From Marinobacter panjinensis (GTDB lineage: Bacteria > Pseudomonadota > Gammaproteobacteria > Pseudomonadales > Oleiphilaceae), in contig NZ_SZYH01000001.1 of the NCBI RefSeq assembly GCF_005298175.1, positions 2,356,001 to 2,420,000 of the forward strand: DNA of 64,000 nucleotides, in the 5' to 3' direction. This document shows positions 1 to 11,432 of the stretch, piece by piece. The notes beneath the pieces were generated by a model. It had not been told where the DNA came from. It saw only the letters and a list, made by a program, of their open reading frames with translations, and did not search any database. The translations under genes were made by a program, and so were the position numbers. How positions within the stretch are numbered: position 1 is the stretch's first letter; each line of letters opens with the position of its first letter.

Positions 1-109
1 CGATAGCCCGGTCCAGCCAGGTAAAGCCTACATCTTCATCCTTGTCAGGCAGGACGACCCCACCCTCGGGGCCAGTGCCCTGAGCGGATGTATTTTCTTC
101 AACAGACAT
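1..109 (-). CDS. TRAP transporter small permease (DctQ-like), N-terminal part only
   Basis: Partial gene running off the left edge. The ATG at 107-109 has an AGGAG ribosome site just upstream on the minus strand. About 36 residues are visible: an acidic, Gly-rich leader followed by FTWLDRAI, the kind of sequence that precedes the first membrane helix of TRAP small permeases. It lies 67 nt downstream of the DctP gene on the same strand, the usual P-then-Q order of TRAP operons. The identification rests mainly on this position, because the membrane part is outside the window. Confidence 0.6.
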   Translation of the reverse strand, partial: MSVEENTSAQGTGPEGGVVLPDKDEDVGFTWLDRAI

Positions 110-176
110 AACGAACTCCTCGCTCCGGGCACCGCACTGGTACCCGAAGGCTGATATCGAGGGAAGCGGCTACTGG

Positions 177-1187
177 TTAGAGAAGGCCCTGGGACTCAAG
201 GTAGTCGGTCACCGACTGGTACACCTTCTCGGCATTGGGCGACTGTTCGGCGTAGGCTTTCCACTGGTCGCGGGCAATGGCACGGAACTTACGGCGTTCT
301 TCTGCGGACCAGTCGTGAATGGTGATGTCCGGATTGGCTCGTGCTTCATTCACTGCTTCCCTGTCCGCCATTGCCAGTTGCGTGCTGATGTCCTGGGCGA
401 AGTCCCTGGCAGAAACCGTCATGATGGACTGGATGTCCTCCGGCAGTTTCTCCCATTCCTTGAGGTCCATGGCAATCTCGATGAGCGGCAGGGAATGGAA
501 CCCGGGATAGACCGGGTGGGCGGCGATGTCGTTGAGACCTGCTTCGTGGTTGGTGGAGAAGACCGTGTAATCAGCCGCATCAATCACGCCCTTGCTCAGA
601 GCGGTGTAAACCTCGGAACCCGGCAGATTCACCGGCGAGGCCCCGGCAGCCGCAAATACTGACTGCACCAGCCCCTCCGGCGCACGCATTTTCAGCCCTT
701 CAAGATCCTCCACGCCATCAAGCGGCTTCTTCGACACGAAGGACTCAAGGCCGGTGCCTCCGCCGCCGACAAACTTAACGCCGTACGGCTGATACAGCTC
801 ATTCATCAACTCATAGCCACCGCCATAGTTGATGTAATCAATAAGCTGGTCAGGACTGGACCAGGCACCGACCGTGTTGCCGATCAGTCCGAATGCCGGG
901 TCCTTGCCGGAAAAATAGCCGGTGACCGAGATATGACCGTCCAGAACGCCCATTTTCATGGCACCGAGGGTTTCGGTGTGGCTGACCACACTGCCCACTG
1001 GCAACAGGTCAATTTCGACGCGGCCACCGGTCATTGCTTCCACACGGTCGGCCCAGGCCTGTTGAATCTCGAAGTTCTTGACACCGGAAGGATCTGACGA
1101 CTGAAACTTGAAGTTGTAATCAGCAGCAAATGCATTGAAAGCCAGGGTGGCTGACAGCAAACCGGTTGCGAGCCTTGTCGGGAACAT
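177..1187 (-). CDS. dctP: TRAP transporter periplasmic solute-binding protein (DctP family)
   Basis: Extracytoplasmic receptor that captures a carboxylate-type substrate in the periplasm and delivers it to the DctQM permease, driven by an ion gradient. The 336-aa protein has a signal peptide (first ~21 residues, cut after NAFA) and the family core around GLKMRAPEGLVQSVF and PVNLPGSEVYTALSKG, where the conserved Arg contacts substrate carboxylates. I chose the ATG at 1187 because AGGAG lies 8 nt upstream and the signal peptide begins there; an in-frame start at 1220 would fall inside the operator palindrome. It is the first gene of an operon continuing into the small permease. The substrate cannot be read from the sequence; the operator hints at a sugar acid. 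Confidence 0.9.
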   Translation of the reverse strand: MFPTRLATGLLSATLAFNAFAADYNFKFQSSDPSGVKNFEIQQAWADRVEAMTGGRVEIDLLPVGSVVSHTETLGAMKMGVLDGHISVTGYFSGKDPAFGLIGNTVGAWSSPDQLIDYINYGGGYELMNELYQPYGVKFVGGGGTGLESFVSKKPLDGVEDLEGLKMRAPEGLVQSVFAAAGASPVNLPGSEVYTALSKGVIDAADYTVFSTNHEAGLNDIAAHPVYPGFHSLPLIEIAMDLKEWEKLPEDIQSIMTVSARDFAQDISTQLAMADREAVNEARANPDITIHDWSAEERRKFRAIARDQWKAYAEQSPNAEKVYQSVTDYLESQGLL

Positions 1188-1216
1188 ATTGGTATCTCCT
1201 GATTGTTTTTGTGCCG

Positions 1217-1240
1217 GCATATGTTACCGGTAACATATGC
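1217..1240 (-). promoter_or_regulatory. 24-bp perfect palindromic operator of the TRAP operon
   Basis: Perfect dyad centred between 1228 and 1229; each half reads GCATATGTTACC. The inner ATGTTA-N4-TAACAT has the form of the gluconate operators bound by the LacI-family regulator GntR in enteric bacteria, with the central CG typical of LacI-type sites. It sits just downstream of the -10 box at 1242-1247, covering the transcription start, which fits repression relieved by a ligand. The cognate regulator is not in the window. Confidence 0.75.
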
Positions 1241-1241
1241 A

Positions 1242-1270
1242 AGTCTAGGGGAATTAAAATGCGTTGACAA
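1242..1270 (-). promoter_or_regulatory. Sigma70-type promoter of the TRAP operon
   Basis: On the minus strand TTGTCA (1265-1270) is followed after exactly 17 nt by TAGACT (1242-1247). The palindromic operator begins 2 nt downstream of the -10 box, so bound repressor would block initiation. Confidence 0.7.
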
Positions 1271-1305
1271 GGATGCGATGACGAGCTTTTTCGAGAGATA
1301 AAGGC

Positions 1306-1337
1306 AATAAAAAAACCGGCCTGCATGACAGGCCGGT
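1306..1337 (-). terminator. Rho-independent terminator, minus strand
   Basis: ACCGGCCTG (1315-1323) pairs with CAGGCCGGT (1329-1337) around a 5-nt loop, and on the minus strand the stem is followed by a run of about eight T. It lies 144 nt past the stop of the TetR gene at 1481 and before the TRAP promoter, so it probably insulates the two units. Confidence 0.75.
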
Positions 1338-1480
1338 GAAACGTCAGGGTTTGCGACGTGCTAAAACCTGAGAACTCACTCAGGCGACACCGTGAATGTC
1401 CGAATTCCCGATGTCGTAATTAGTGACACGCCAGTTGATCAAAAGTTCCGCAATCTCTGATCCTTTTGAGAAATGTCATC

Positions 1481-2143
1481 TCAAGCGTCGGCCGATTCTG
1501 GCAGACAGGGGCGGTATTTTTCCCGCAACGCCATCACCTGCTCCCGATAATCCGCGGTCAGATAGGGAATTTCCAGCGTCAAAACCTGATAGATACCCTG
1601 CTTCAACTCCGTCAGGGTCAGGCTGGTGGACTCCTCAAGGGCATGGGCCGTTTTCAGGAACGCCATCCAGTTGGTGATGACCAGCCATACGTTCAGTGAC
1701 ATCGCCGAACGCAGCTCTTCAGGCTGGGGCTGGATAATCCCGGCGTCTGCCAGCTTCTCGAAAATCCGGCTGATCGCTACCAGGCAGCGATTGGTGAATT
1801 CGCGGTAGTCCTGCCGCAGGCGCCGGTCACTGTCGAGCAGGTATTCCAGGTCGCGGTGAAAGAAGCGGTAGCTCCAGAGCCCGTCAAACACCGACTCAAG
1901 ATAGAACGTCAGGTCTTCCAGGGTGATAGGCCGGTCTTCCGGGATATCCAGGTAGAAGTCCACCAACTTTTCATACTCGAGAAATATCTCGTAGATGATG
2001 TCGGACTTGTTGCGAAAGTGGTAATAGAGGTTGCCTGGCGAGATCGCCAGGTGAGCGGCAATGTGATTGGTGGTGATATTGCGCTCTCCCCTTTCGTTAA
2101 AAAGCTCCAGGCTCGAAAGAAGAATCTTGTCTCGGGTTTTCAT
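1481..2143 (-). CDS. TetR/AcrR-family transcriptional regulator
   Basis: DNA-binding repressor of 220 aa. The N-terminal helix-turn-helix is clear: KILLSSLELFNERGERNITT then IAAHLAISPGNLYYHFRNKSD, a canonical TetR recognition region (residues ~5-50). The C-terminal ~150 residues are a divergent, mainly helical ligand domain. It is transcribed away from the aldehyde dehydrogenase / GMC operon, and the 204-bp gap contains a perfect palindrome inside a strong promoter, so it very likely controls that operon and perhaps itself. The inducer is unknown; an aldehyde, an alcohol or an acyl compound would fit the target genes. Confidence 0.9.
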   Translation of the reverse strand: MKTRDKILLSSLELFNERGERNITTNHIAAHLAISPGNLYYHFRNKSDIIYEIFLEYEKLVDFYLDIPEDRPITLEDLTFYLESVFDGLWSYRFFHRDLEYLLDSDRRLRQDYREFTNRCLVAISRIFEKLADAGIIQPQPEELRSAMSLNVWLVITNWMAFLKTAHALEESTSLTLTELKQGIYQVLTLEIPYLTADYREQVMALREKYRPCLPESADA

Positions 2144-2198
2144 AGGCTCTGCAATGCGTTGTTGTATGTGGGATGGCCCGATTCGCCATCCGGTCGCC

Positions 2199-2227
2199 TT
2201 GACTCACTAGAGTATATACTCTAATAA
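2199..2227 (+). promoter_or_regulatory. Promoter of the aldehyde dehydrogenase / GMC operon
   Basis: TTGACT at 2199-2204 and TAATAA at 2222-2227 with a 17-nt spacer. The spacer holds the 16-bp palindrome. This leaves a leader of about 115 nt before the start at 2348. Confidence 0.65.
2208..2223. promoter_or_regulatory. 16-bp palindromic operator, probable TetR site
   Basis: Perfect dyad TAGAGTAT/ATACTCTA, lying entirely between the -35 and -10 boxes of the promoter for the gene at 2348. Size, symmetry and position in a divergent TetR intergenic region fit the binding site of the regulator encoded at 1481-2143. Confidence 0.7.
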
Positions 2228-2347
2228 TACCCCCAAGCGCAAACTGAATACTTTTTCGCCAATGCTATTTCCGGCCCGACCAACAGGGCCGTTGACAATG
2301 AACAAGATGACCCGGCCACCAGCCCGGCGTCGCGAGGAGAGAGCGAT

Positions 2348-3793
2348 ATGGTTGCTACCGTTGTCCAGCTGACCGAAAGCAAGAAACAGATCCAGCATAC
2401 CCACCGGGTGTTCGACGATCAGAAGAAGGCATTCCGCAACAACCCGATGCCGTCGTTGACCGAGCGCAAGGAGAATCTGAAACGGCTAAAGCGTGTGTTG
2501 ATGACCAACCAGGACAAATTGCTGGACGCCATTGATCGGGATTTCAGCTGTCGCTCGAAGGATGAATCCCTGATTGCCGAGGTAATGCCATCGATTCAGG
2601 GCATCAACTACGCCCTGAAAAATCTTGAAGGCTGGATGAAGCCATCCAAGCGGCATGTGTCGGTATTGTTCCAACCGGCCAGCAATCGTGTGCACTACCA
2701 GCCCAAGGGCGTTGTGGGGGTGATCGTGCCCTGGAACTACCCGCTGTATCTGGCGGTCGGCCCGCTGGTGGCGTCATTGGCGGCAGGCAACCGCACCATG
2801 ATCAAGATGTCCGAATACACCCCCCATACCTCTGCCCTGTTCCGGGAGATCATCGAGTCTGCGTTCCCGGAGGACCTGGTCAGTGTGATTAACGGTGAGG
2901 CCGACGTGGCGGCCGACTTCTCCAGCCGGCCCTTTGACCACCTGCTGTTTACCGGTTCAACGTCGGTGGGCAAGCTGGTGATGCGCGCGGCGGCGGAGAA
3001 TCTGACACCGGTCACCCTGGAACTGGGTGGCAAGTCACCGGCCATCGTTTCCCCGGATGTGCCCATGGAGGATGCCGCTCAGCGCATTGCCTTCGGCAAG
3101 GCTCTGAATGCGGGCCAGACCTGTGTGGCACCGGACTATGTGCTGTGCCCGGCGGACCGTGTGCAGGCGTTTGTGGATGAGTACCGTAACCAGTTTGCCA
3201 AAATGTACCCGAGCCTGCGGGACAATGACGATTACACAGCGATTATCAATGAGCGCCAATACGGCCGGCTGCAAGGGTATCTTGACGATGCACGGGAGAA
3301 GGGCGCAGAGCTGATTGAGATCAATCCGGCCAGTGAGAACATGAAGGATGGCACGCGCAAGATGCCGATTACACTGGCACTGAATACCACGCCGGACATG
3401 AAGATCATGCAGGATGAGATTTTCGGGCCGATTCTGCCGGTGGTCAGTTATGGCAAGCTCGACGAGGCCATTCATTACATCAATGACCGACCGCGCCCGC
3501 TGGCGTTGTATTTCTTCGGTTATGACAAGTCGATGCAGGAGCATGTGGTCGACAATACCCATTCCGGTGGCATGTGCATCAATGATGCGCTGATGCATGT
3601 TGCCCAGGACGATTTGCCATTTGGTGGCGTGGGCGATTCCGGTATGGGCCATTATCACGGCAAGGAGGGTTTCCTGACCTTCTCCCATCATCGGGCGATT
3701 TTCAGCAAGCAGAAGTTCAACAGTGGCAAGTTTGTGTACGCGCCTCACGGTACGGCGGCGCACAGGATGGTATATAAGTTGTTTATTCGCTGA
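2348..3793 (+). CDS. calB: Coniferyl-aldehyde-dehydrogenase-type NAD(P)-dependent aldehyde dehydrogenase
   Basis: Oxidises an aldehyde to the carboxylic acid with NAD(P)+. The 481-aa protein has the complete ALDH fold: VVGVIVPWNYPLYLAVGP (cofactor domain), FTGSTSVGK, the general base Glu225 in LELGGKSP and the catalytic Cys259 in NAGQTCVAPDY. FGPILPVVSY and the C-terminal PFGGVGDSGMG are also intact. Overall it resembles the short CalB branch, whose members in hydrocarbon degraders act on aliphatic, terpenoid or aromatic aldehydes. The start follows a GAGGAGAG ribosome site. It is first in an operon with a Tat-exported lipoprotein and a GMC alcohol oxidoreductase, which suggests an alcohol-to-acid pathway. 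Family assignment is firm, substrate is not. Confidence 0.88.
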   Translation: MVATVVQLTESKKQIQHTHRVFDDQKKAFRNNPMPSLTERKENLKRLKRVLMTNQDKLLDAIDRDFSCRSKDESLIAEVMPSIQGINYALKNLEGWMKPSKRHVSVLFQPASNRVHYQPKGVVGVIVPWNYPLYLAVGPLVASLAAGNRTMIKMSEYTPHTSALFREIIESAFPEDLVSVINGEADVAADFSSRPFDHLLFTGSTSVGKLVMRAAAENLTPVTLELGGKSPAIVSPDVPMEDAAQRIAFGKALNAGQTCVAPDYVLCPADRVQAFVDEYRNQFAKMYPSLRDNDDYTAIINERQYGRLQGYLDDAREKGAELIEINPASENMKDGTRKMPITLALNTTPDMKIMQDEIFGPILPVVSYGKLDEAIHYINDRPRPLALYFFGYDKSMQEHVVDNTHSGGMCINDALMHVAQDDLPFGGVGDSGMGHYHGKEGFLTFSHHRAIFSKQKFNSGKFVYAPHGTAAHRMVYKLFIR

Positions 3794-3893
3794 TCTTTCT
3801 GGCCTATGTGCTCGGTGCCTACGACTTGGGTGCCGGGCGCCGGTGAGAAGGGAAGAAAACGCAACTAAAGACAATAAAAACAAGAGAGTGGTT

Positions 3894-4535
3894 ATGTCTG
3901 ATATGATTCCTCATTCCGTGCAAACGGAATCCCCCACTGCTATGGACCGCCGGAGCTTTCTTCGGACGGGGCTTGGCGGTGCGATGTTTCTGGGCACGGT
4001 GAGTGTAACGGCCGGTTTGTCCGGGTGTGCGACCGCGCCGGCAGGGCGGGACTATCCGATGCCGGGGGCGATGGACCAGAGCTATGAGTTCAGGTTCCTG
4101 ACCCGCGACGACATTATTCTGTTTGAGGCCTTGCTGCCAGCCATAGTCGGACCGGGGCTGACCGAGGAGCCGGTTGTGCGTCGACAGCAGATCCAGTCCA
4201 CTATTGAGCGTATCGATGCCGGTATTCATCAGTTCGGACCTGCCAACCAGAAGGAGCTGCGGGGGCTGTTTGATCTGCTCAATTTCGGGTTGACCCGCGT
4301 TACCGTCGCGCGGGTGTGGTCCAGTTGGGAGAACGCCAGTACGGAAACGGCTCAAGCATTTCTTGAGCGCTGGCGTACCAGTGGTATTGGCCTGTTCAAC
4401 AACGGCTATATCGCTCTGACCAAGGTCACCAACGTGGCGTTTTATGGCCATCAGGACCATTGGCACCTTTCCGGGTATCCCGGGCCTCCCGCGTTTGCCG
4501 TGGATGCCCTACCCCAGTTCAAAAACAGCGCCTGA
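3894..4535 (+). CDS. Tat-exported lipoprotein, probable small subunit of the adjacent GMC dehydrogenase
   Basis: 213-aa protein with a twin-arginine signal (DRRSFLRTG, residues ~18-26), a hydrophobic stretch and a lipobox LSGC, so it should be exported folded and lipid-anchored. The mature part (for example FLTRDDIILFEALLPAIVG) resembles the gluconate 2-dehydrogenase subunit 3 type, a small partner of GMC-type flavoproteins. The GMC gene begins 29 nt after its stop and has no signal of its own, so this subunit may carry it across the membrane. The start at 3894 fits the signal; an in-frame upstream extension overlaps the previous gene and would bury the Tat motif. Partnership is inferred from context. 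Confidence 0.75.
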   Translation: MSDMIPHSVQTESPTAMDRRSFLRTGLGGAMFLGTVSVTAGLSGCATAPAGRDYPMPGAMDQSYEFRFLTRDDIILFEALLPAIVGPGLTEEPVVRRQQIQSTIERIDAGIHQFGPANQKELRGLFDLLNFGLTRVTVARVWSSWENASTETAQAFLERWRTSGIGLFNNGYIALTKVTNVAFYGHQDHWHLSGYPGPPAFAVDALPQFKNSA

Positions 4536-4564
4536 GCTAGCCACCCGCATATCGGAGCATTTCA

Positions 4565-6690
<2,126 letters not shown>

Positions 6691-6705
6691 AGAAGAGGCG
6701 GGGGA

Positions 6706-6729
6706 GACTGCTGCCTGCAGGCAGCAGTC
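6706..6729. terminator. 24-bp palindrome between convergent coaD and DUF945 genes
   Basis: GACTGCTGCCTG is directly followed by its reverse complement. The hairpin lies between the stops of two convergent genes. No T-run follows on either strand, so it may act as an RNA-stabilising stem or a weak bidirectional terminator. Confidence 0.5.
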
Positions 6730-6739
6730 CACAGCAAGA

Positions 6740-8047
6740 TCAGAACAGGGGAGGTAACGGAATCAGATTTCCATTGATATCCAGGGCAAGGTCCTCCAGT
6801 TTGCCCTGAACCCTCACACGATCTCCCTCCTGCACTACCATTCCCTGCTTGATCAGCGGCGCTACCTGCATCCCCAGCTCGGGGTACTGCTCCACCAGTG
6901 CCAGTGGCATGCTCAGGTCCAGGTTGCCGGTCAGCCGCTGCATCACCATCATCATCTGATCCTTCTCCTCATCCGACAGCGACGGGTGTTGCACCATGAT
7001 CTCACCATCAATCGGGCCATATGGCGTGGCAAAGGAAAGCTTCGGAAAACCGAATGAGAAACCTTCACCGGCCAGACCCAACAGTGCCTGATTGATCCGG
7101 CTCATGGATTCCATCTGTTGCTGCATTACCGCACGCGAGTCGCCACCGGGGGCCGTCAGGGCAGCCGTCTGCATCTCCGTCAGTGCCTCAGTGAGGTTAT
7201 TCCAGTTTTGCACATCGAGGCCGCTGAATACGAATTCCATGCGATGCGGCCCAAAGCTCTCGTCGTCTGCAGTCAATGTCTCCAGGGTCATGAGGGTCTC
7301 TGAGCCAATGCTCTCGCCATCATCCTCAGTGAAGGTCTCGCTGCGAATCGCCAGATCGTCAAACCGGAGCGAGGGCTCGTCGCGGGCAGCCAACTCAAAG
7401 CCGCTCAACGACATATCGCCGTCACCCAGCCAGACACCCCCGGTGAGATGCTCCATGGTCTGCTCAAAACGAAAATCTTCGATACTGATGCGAAGATCTG
7501 GCGCCCGGATGACAGCCCCTGGCCAGAGCATGACAATATCGGCATGGGAGCCATTGTCACTGATTTCGGCGCGGCTGTAGCTTTCCGACATATCAAAGGA
7601 TTCGCCGGTTTCCTCGTTGATCACGCTGATCGCCGGAACGGACAGCTCAACGATTGCCGTGCCCCAGAGGCGGGTTTCCAGAGTCAGTTTCGGCTTTTCA
7701 TCCGGAAAGATTTTGTCAACGTCGGAGCCAAGCTCATCGGGTGGAGAAAAGTCCAGCAAACTGCCAGTAACGCCATGGCTCACCCGGGCCTGGTATTCGA
7801 ACTCATGCTCTTCGCCGGTATCCGGGTTCTGAACCGAAATGGTGCCGGTAAAATCAGCACCCAGGTAGCCCCGGTTGTAATCCCGCGTTTCCAGCTGGAA
7901 CAGAGGCTGGGCCTGATTCACTTCCGTGGTCACGCTCTGCCACTGCTGCTCGGTTACGTAACCCACAGCCCAGGGCGCAACCACACCAACCGCCAGCACT
8001 GCCGCACCGGCAACCATCCATTGTTTTTTCAACTGCCTGTTCTCCAT
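6740..8047 (-). CDS. DUF945 / YdgA-family protein
   Basis: 435-aa protein with one N-terminal membrane anchor (WMVAGAAVLAVGVVAPWAVG) and a long, acidic, mostly beta-type domain exposed outside the inner membrane. The layout and the N-terminal pattern of residues LETRDYNRGYLGADFTGTI match the YdgA/DUF945 family, whose biochemical role is not established. I prefer the ATG at 8047, just ahead of the membrane anchor; a GTG at 8068 is in frame but lacks a ribosome site. It follows ppk1 on the same strand by 49 nt. Confidence 0.7.
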   Translation of the reverse strand: MENRQLKKQWMVAGAAVLAVGVVAPWAVGYVTEQQWQSVTTEVNQAQPLFQLETRDYNRGYLGADFTGTISVQNPDTGEEHEFEYQARVSHGVTGSLLDFSPPDELGSDVDKIFPDEKPKLTLETRLWGTAIVELSVPAISVINEETGESFDMSESYSRAEISDNGSHADIVMLWPGAVIRAPDLRISIEDFRFEQTMEHLTGGVWLGDGDMSLSGFELAARDEPSLRFDDLAIRSETFTEDDGESIGSETLMTLETLTADDESFGPHRMEFVFSGLDVQNWNNLTEALTEMQTAALTAPGGDSRAVMQQQMESMSRINQALLGLAGEGFSFGFPKLSFATPYGPIDGEIMVQHPSLSDEEKDQMMMVMQRLTGNLDLSMPLALVEQYPELGMQVAPLIKQGMVVQEGDRVRVQGKLEDLALDINGNLIPLPPLF

Positions 8048-8096
8048 TACTGCGCCCGCCCCCTGCACAAAAGCTGCAGGCAGGCACGGGTTATCA

Positions 8097-10235
8097 TTAT
8101 TTACCGGTCAGGCGTTCCAGCAGAACCAGTTGCGATGCCAGACGGTCTTCGCCTTCTGCGGGCTGATTCTGGATGTAACTGCCGTCCGGCTGCAACACCC
8201 ACGACTGGCAGTTGTCCGCCAGGTAGGTATCCAGATCTTCACGCACCCGCGCGATCAGGGCCGGATCTTCGATAGGAAAAGCAGTTTCAACCCGACTCAG
8301 CAGGTTACGCTCCATGCCATCGGCACTGGAACCGTAGACTTCCGGCCGGCCGTTGTTGCCGAAGTAGTAAACCCGGGTATGCTCCAGGAACCGCCCAATG
8401 ATGGACCGCACCCGAATGTTGTCCGACAGCCCCGGCACCTCCGGGCGCAGGCAGCATATGCCGCGAATGATCAAGTCTATTTTCACCCCCGCCCGCGACG
8501 CCCGGTACAGTGCCTTGATCAGCTCTCGCTCGGTCAGGGCGTTGAATTTGAGGATAATACGGCCTTTCTCACCCAGTTCCGCTTCCCGCTCTACCAGTCC
8601 CAGCAAACGGCTGTGCAGGGTGAACGGAGAGTGGAAGAGCTTCTTGATCTTCAGTGCCTTGCCCATGCCGGTCAGCTGCTGGAACAGTTTGTTAACGTCG
8701 TCACCAATGGACTCATCACAGGTCATGAAACTGTAATCGGTATACAGACGGGCGTTCCCGGCGTGGTAGTTACCCGTGCCCAGATGAACATAGCGCCGCA
8801 GCTTTCCTTCCTCCCGCCGCACAATCAGGATCATCTTGGCGTGGGTCTTGTAACCCACCACCCCATACACCACGATAACCCCGGCCTCCTGCAGGCGGCT
8901 GGCCAGCTCGAGGTTTTCCGCTTCGCTGAACCGGGCCCGCAGTTCGATGATGGCAGTCACTTCCTTGCCACGACGCGCCGCGTCCATCAGTGCCTCAACA
9001 ACTTCCGAATCGGCGCCGGTGCGGTACAGGGTCTGGCGAATGGCCAGCACCTGGGGATCCTTGGCGGCCTGGCGTAGCAGGTCCACTACCGGACTGAAGT
9101 TTTCAAACGGATGCAACAGCAGCAGTGGCCGTTTACGGATGGCATCAAACATGGTCTCTTTGGTACGGATCTGGCGCGGAATCGACGGCGAAAACCCGGA
9201 ATAGGTCAGATCCTGACGATCCACCAGGCCACCCACGGCCATCAGGCGGGTGAGGTTAACCGGCCCGTGTACCTGGTAAAGGTCCCGATCCGTAAGGCCA
9301 AACTCACGCAACAGGAAATGGACCAGTTCTTCCGGGCAATTGTCCGCCACTTCCAGCCGCACACCATCACCAAAGCGACGACTGAGCAGCTCACCACGCA
9401 GGGCAGAGGCCAGGTCTTCAAGGTCATCTTCCAGCTCAAGGTCGGCGTTGCGGGTCAGGCGGAACTGGTAACAGCCTTTCACTTCCATCCCCGGGAACAG
9501 CTCATCAGCGTGGGCGTGAATCATTGACGACAGGAACACCAGGTTATCGCCACCATTACAGACATCGTCCGGCAGACGCACCAGGCGCGGCAACGAGCGC
9601 GGTGCCGGCACGATGGCCATACCGGTTTCCCGGCCAAAGGCGTCCTTGCCGTCGAGCTCGACGATAAAGTTCAGGCTCTTGTTCACCAGCCGCGGGAACG
9701 GGTGTGACGGGTCGAGACCGATCGGGCTGACAACCGGCAGGATTTCCTCATCGAAATACCGGCGCACCCAGTCTGCCTGGGCTTCGGTCCACTCGCGGCG
9801 GCGGACAAAATGGATATTTTCCTGCTCCATCTCGGGAATCAGCACGTTATTGATGATGTCGTACTGTTCCCGGATGTATTCGTGTGCCACGCGGCTGATT
9901 TCGCCCAGCACCTGTTCCGGCATCATGCCATCGGAGCCCAGGGTTTCCCGGCCGTATTTGATCTGCTGGCGCAGGCCGGCCACCCGGATCTCGAAGAACT
10001 CGTCCATGTTGCTGCTGAAAATACAGCAGTACATCAGCCGGTTGATCAGTGGATGGGTCTTATCCAGGGCCTGCTTGAGCACACGATAGTTGAACTGAAG
10101 CTGGCTCAGTTCACGGTTGAAGTAGTTTTCCTGGGCGGCCACGTCAACGTCGGTGCCCGGGGCCGGCACTTCCACCGGAGCCGGAACATTCGTGGCATCA
10201 ACAGCCTTCAGGTTTTTTGCAGATTCGGTACTCAT
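8097..10235 (-). CDS. ppk1: Polyphosphate kinase 1
   Basis: Reversibly polymerises the gamma-phosphate of ATP into inorganic polyphosphate at the membrane. The 712 aa cover the four PPK domains: N-terminal FNRELSQLQFNYRVLKQALD, head domain LDPSHPFPRLVNKSLNF, and the two phospholipase-D-like catalytic domains. The autophosphorylated histidine is His465 in YKTHAKMILIVRR, followed by the conserved HLGTGNYHAGNARLYTDY. Convergent or divergent phosphate genes are not adjacent, but pit and phoBR lie in the same window. It sits downstream of hemB on the same strand, an arrangement also seen in pseudomonads. Confidence 0.97.
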   Translation of the reverse strand: MSTESAKNLKAVDATNVPAPVEVPAPGTDVDVAAQENYFNRELSQLQFNYRVLKQALDKTHPLINRLMYCCIFSSNMDEFFEIRVAGLRQQIKYGRETLGSDGMMPEQVLGEISRVAHEYIREQYDIINNVLIPEMEQENIHFVRRREWTEAQADWVRRYFDEEILPVVSPIGLDPSHPFPRLVNKSLNFIVELDGKDAFGRETGMAIVPAPRSLPRLVRLPDDVCNGGDNLVFLSSMIHAHADELFPGMEVKGCYQFRLTRNADLELEDDLEDLASALRGELLSRRFGDGVRLEVADNCPEELVHFLLREFGLTDRDLYQVHGPVNLTRLMAVGGLVDRQDLTYSGFSPSIPRQIRTKETMFDAIRKRPLLLLHPFENFSPVVDLLRQAAKDPQVLAIRQTLYRTGADSEVVEALMDAARRGKEVTAIIELRARFSEAENLELASRLQEAGVIVVYGVVGYKTHAKMILIVRREEGKLRRYVHLGTGNYHAGNARLYTDYSFMTCDESIGDDVNKLFQQLTGMGKALKIKKLFHSPFTLHSRLLGLVEREAELGEKGRIILKFNALTERELIKALYRASRAGVKIDLIIRGICCLRPEVPGLSDNIRVRSIIGRFLEHTRVYYFGNNGRPEVYGSSADGMERNLLSRVETAFPIEDPALIARVREDLDTYLADNCQSWVLQPDGSYIQNQPAEGEDRLASQLVLLERLTGK

Positions 10236-10294
10236 TGCTGACTGCTTCCATTGCCAGGGTGCCGGTACAGCACCCTGATTGTGACTGTGGCCTG

Positions 10295-11407
<1,113 letters not shown>

Positions 11408-11432
11408 CTACCAGCACCAGATGAATGGAATG

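Noticed and set aside
3723..3893. Longer N-terminus for the Tat lipoprotein
   Set aside because: It overlaps the aldehyde dehydrogenase gene and would place the Tat signal deep inside the protein.
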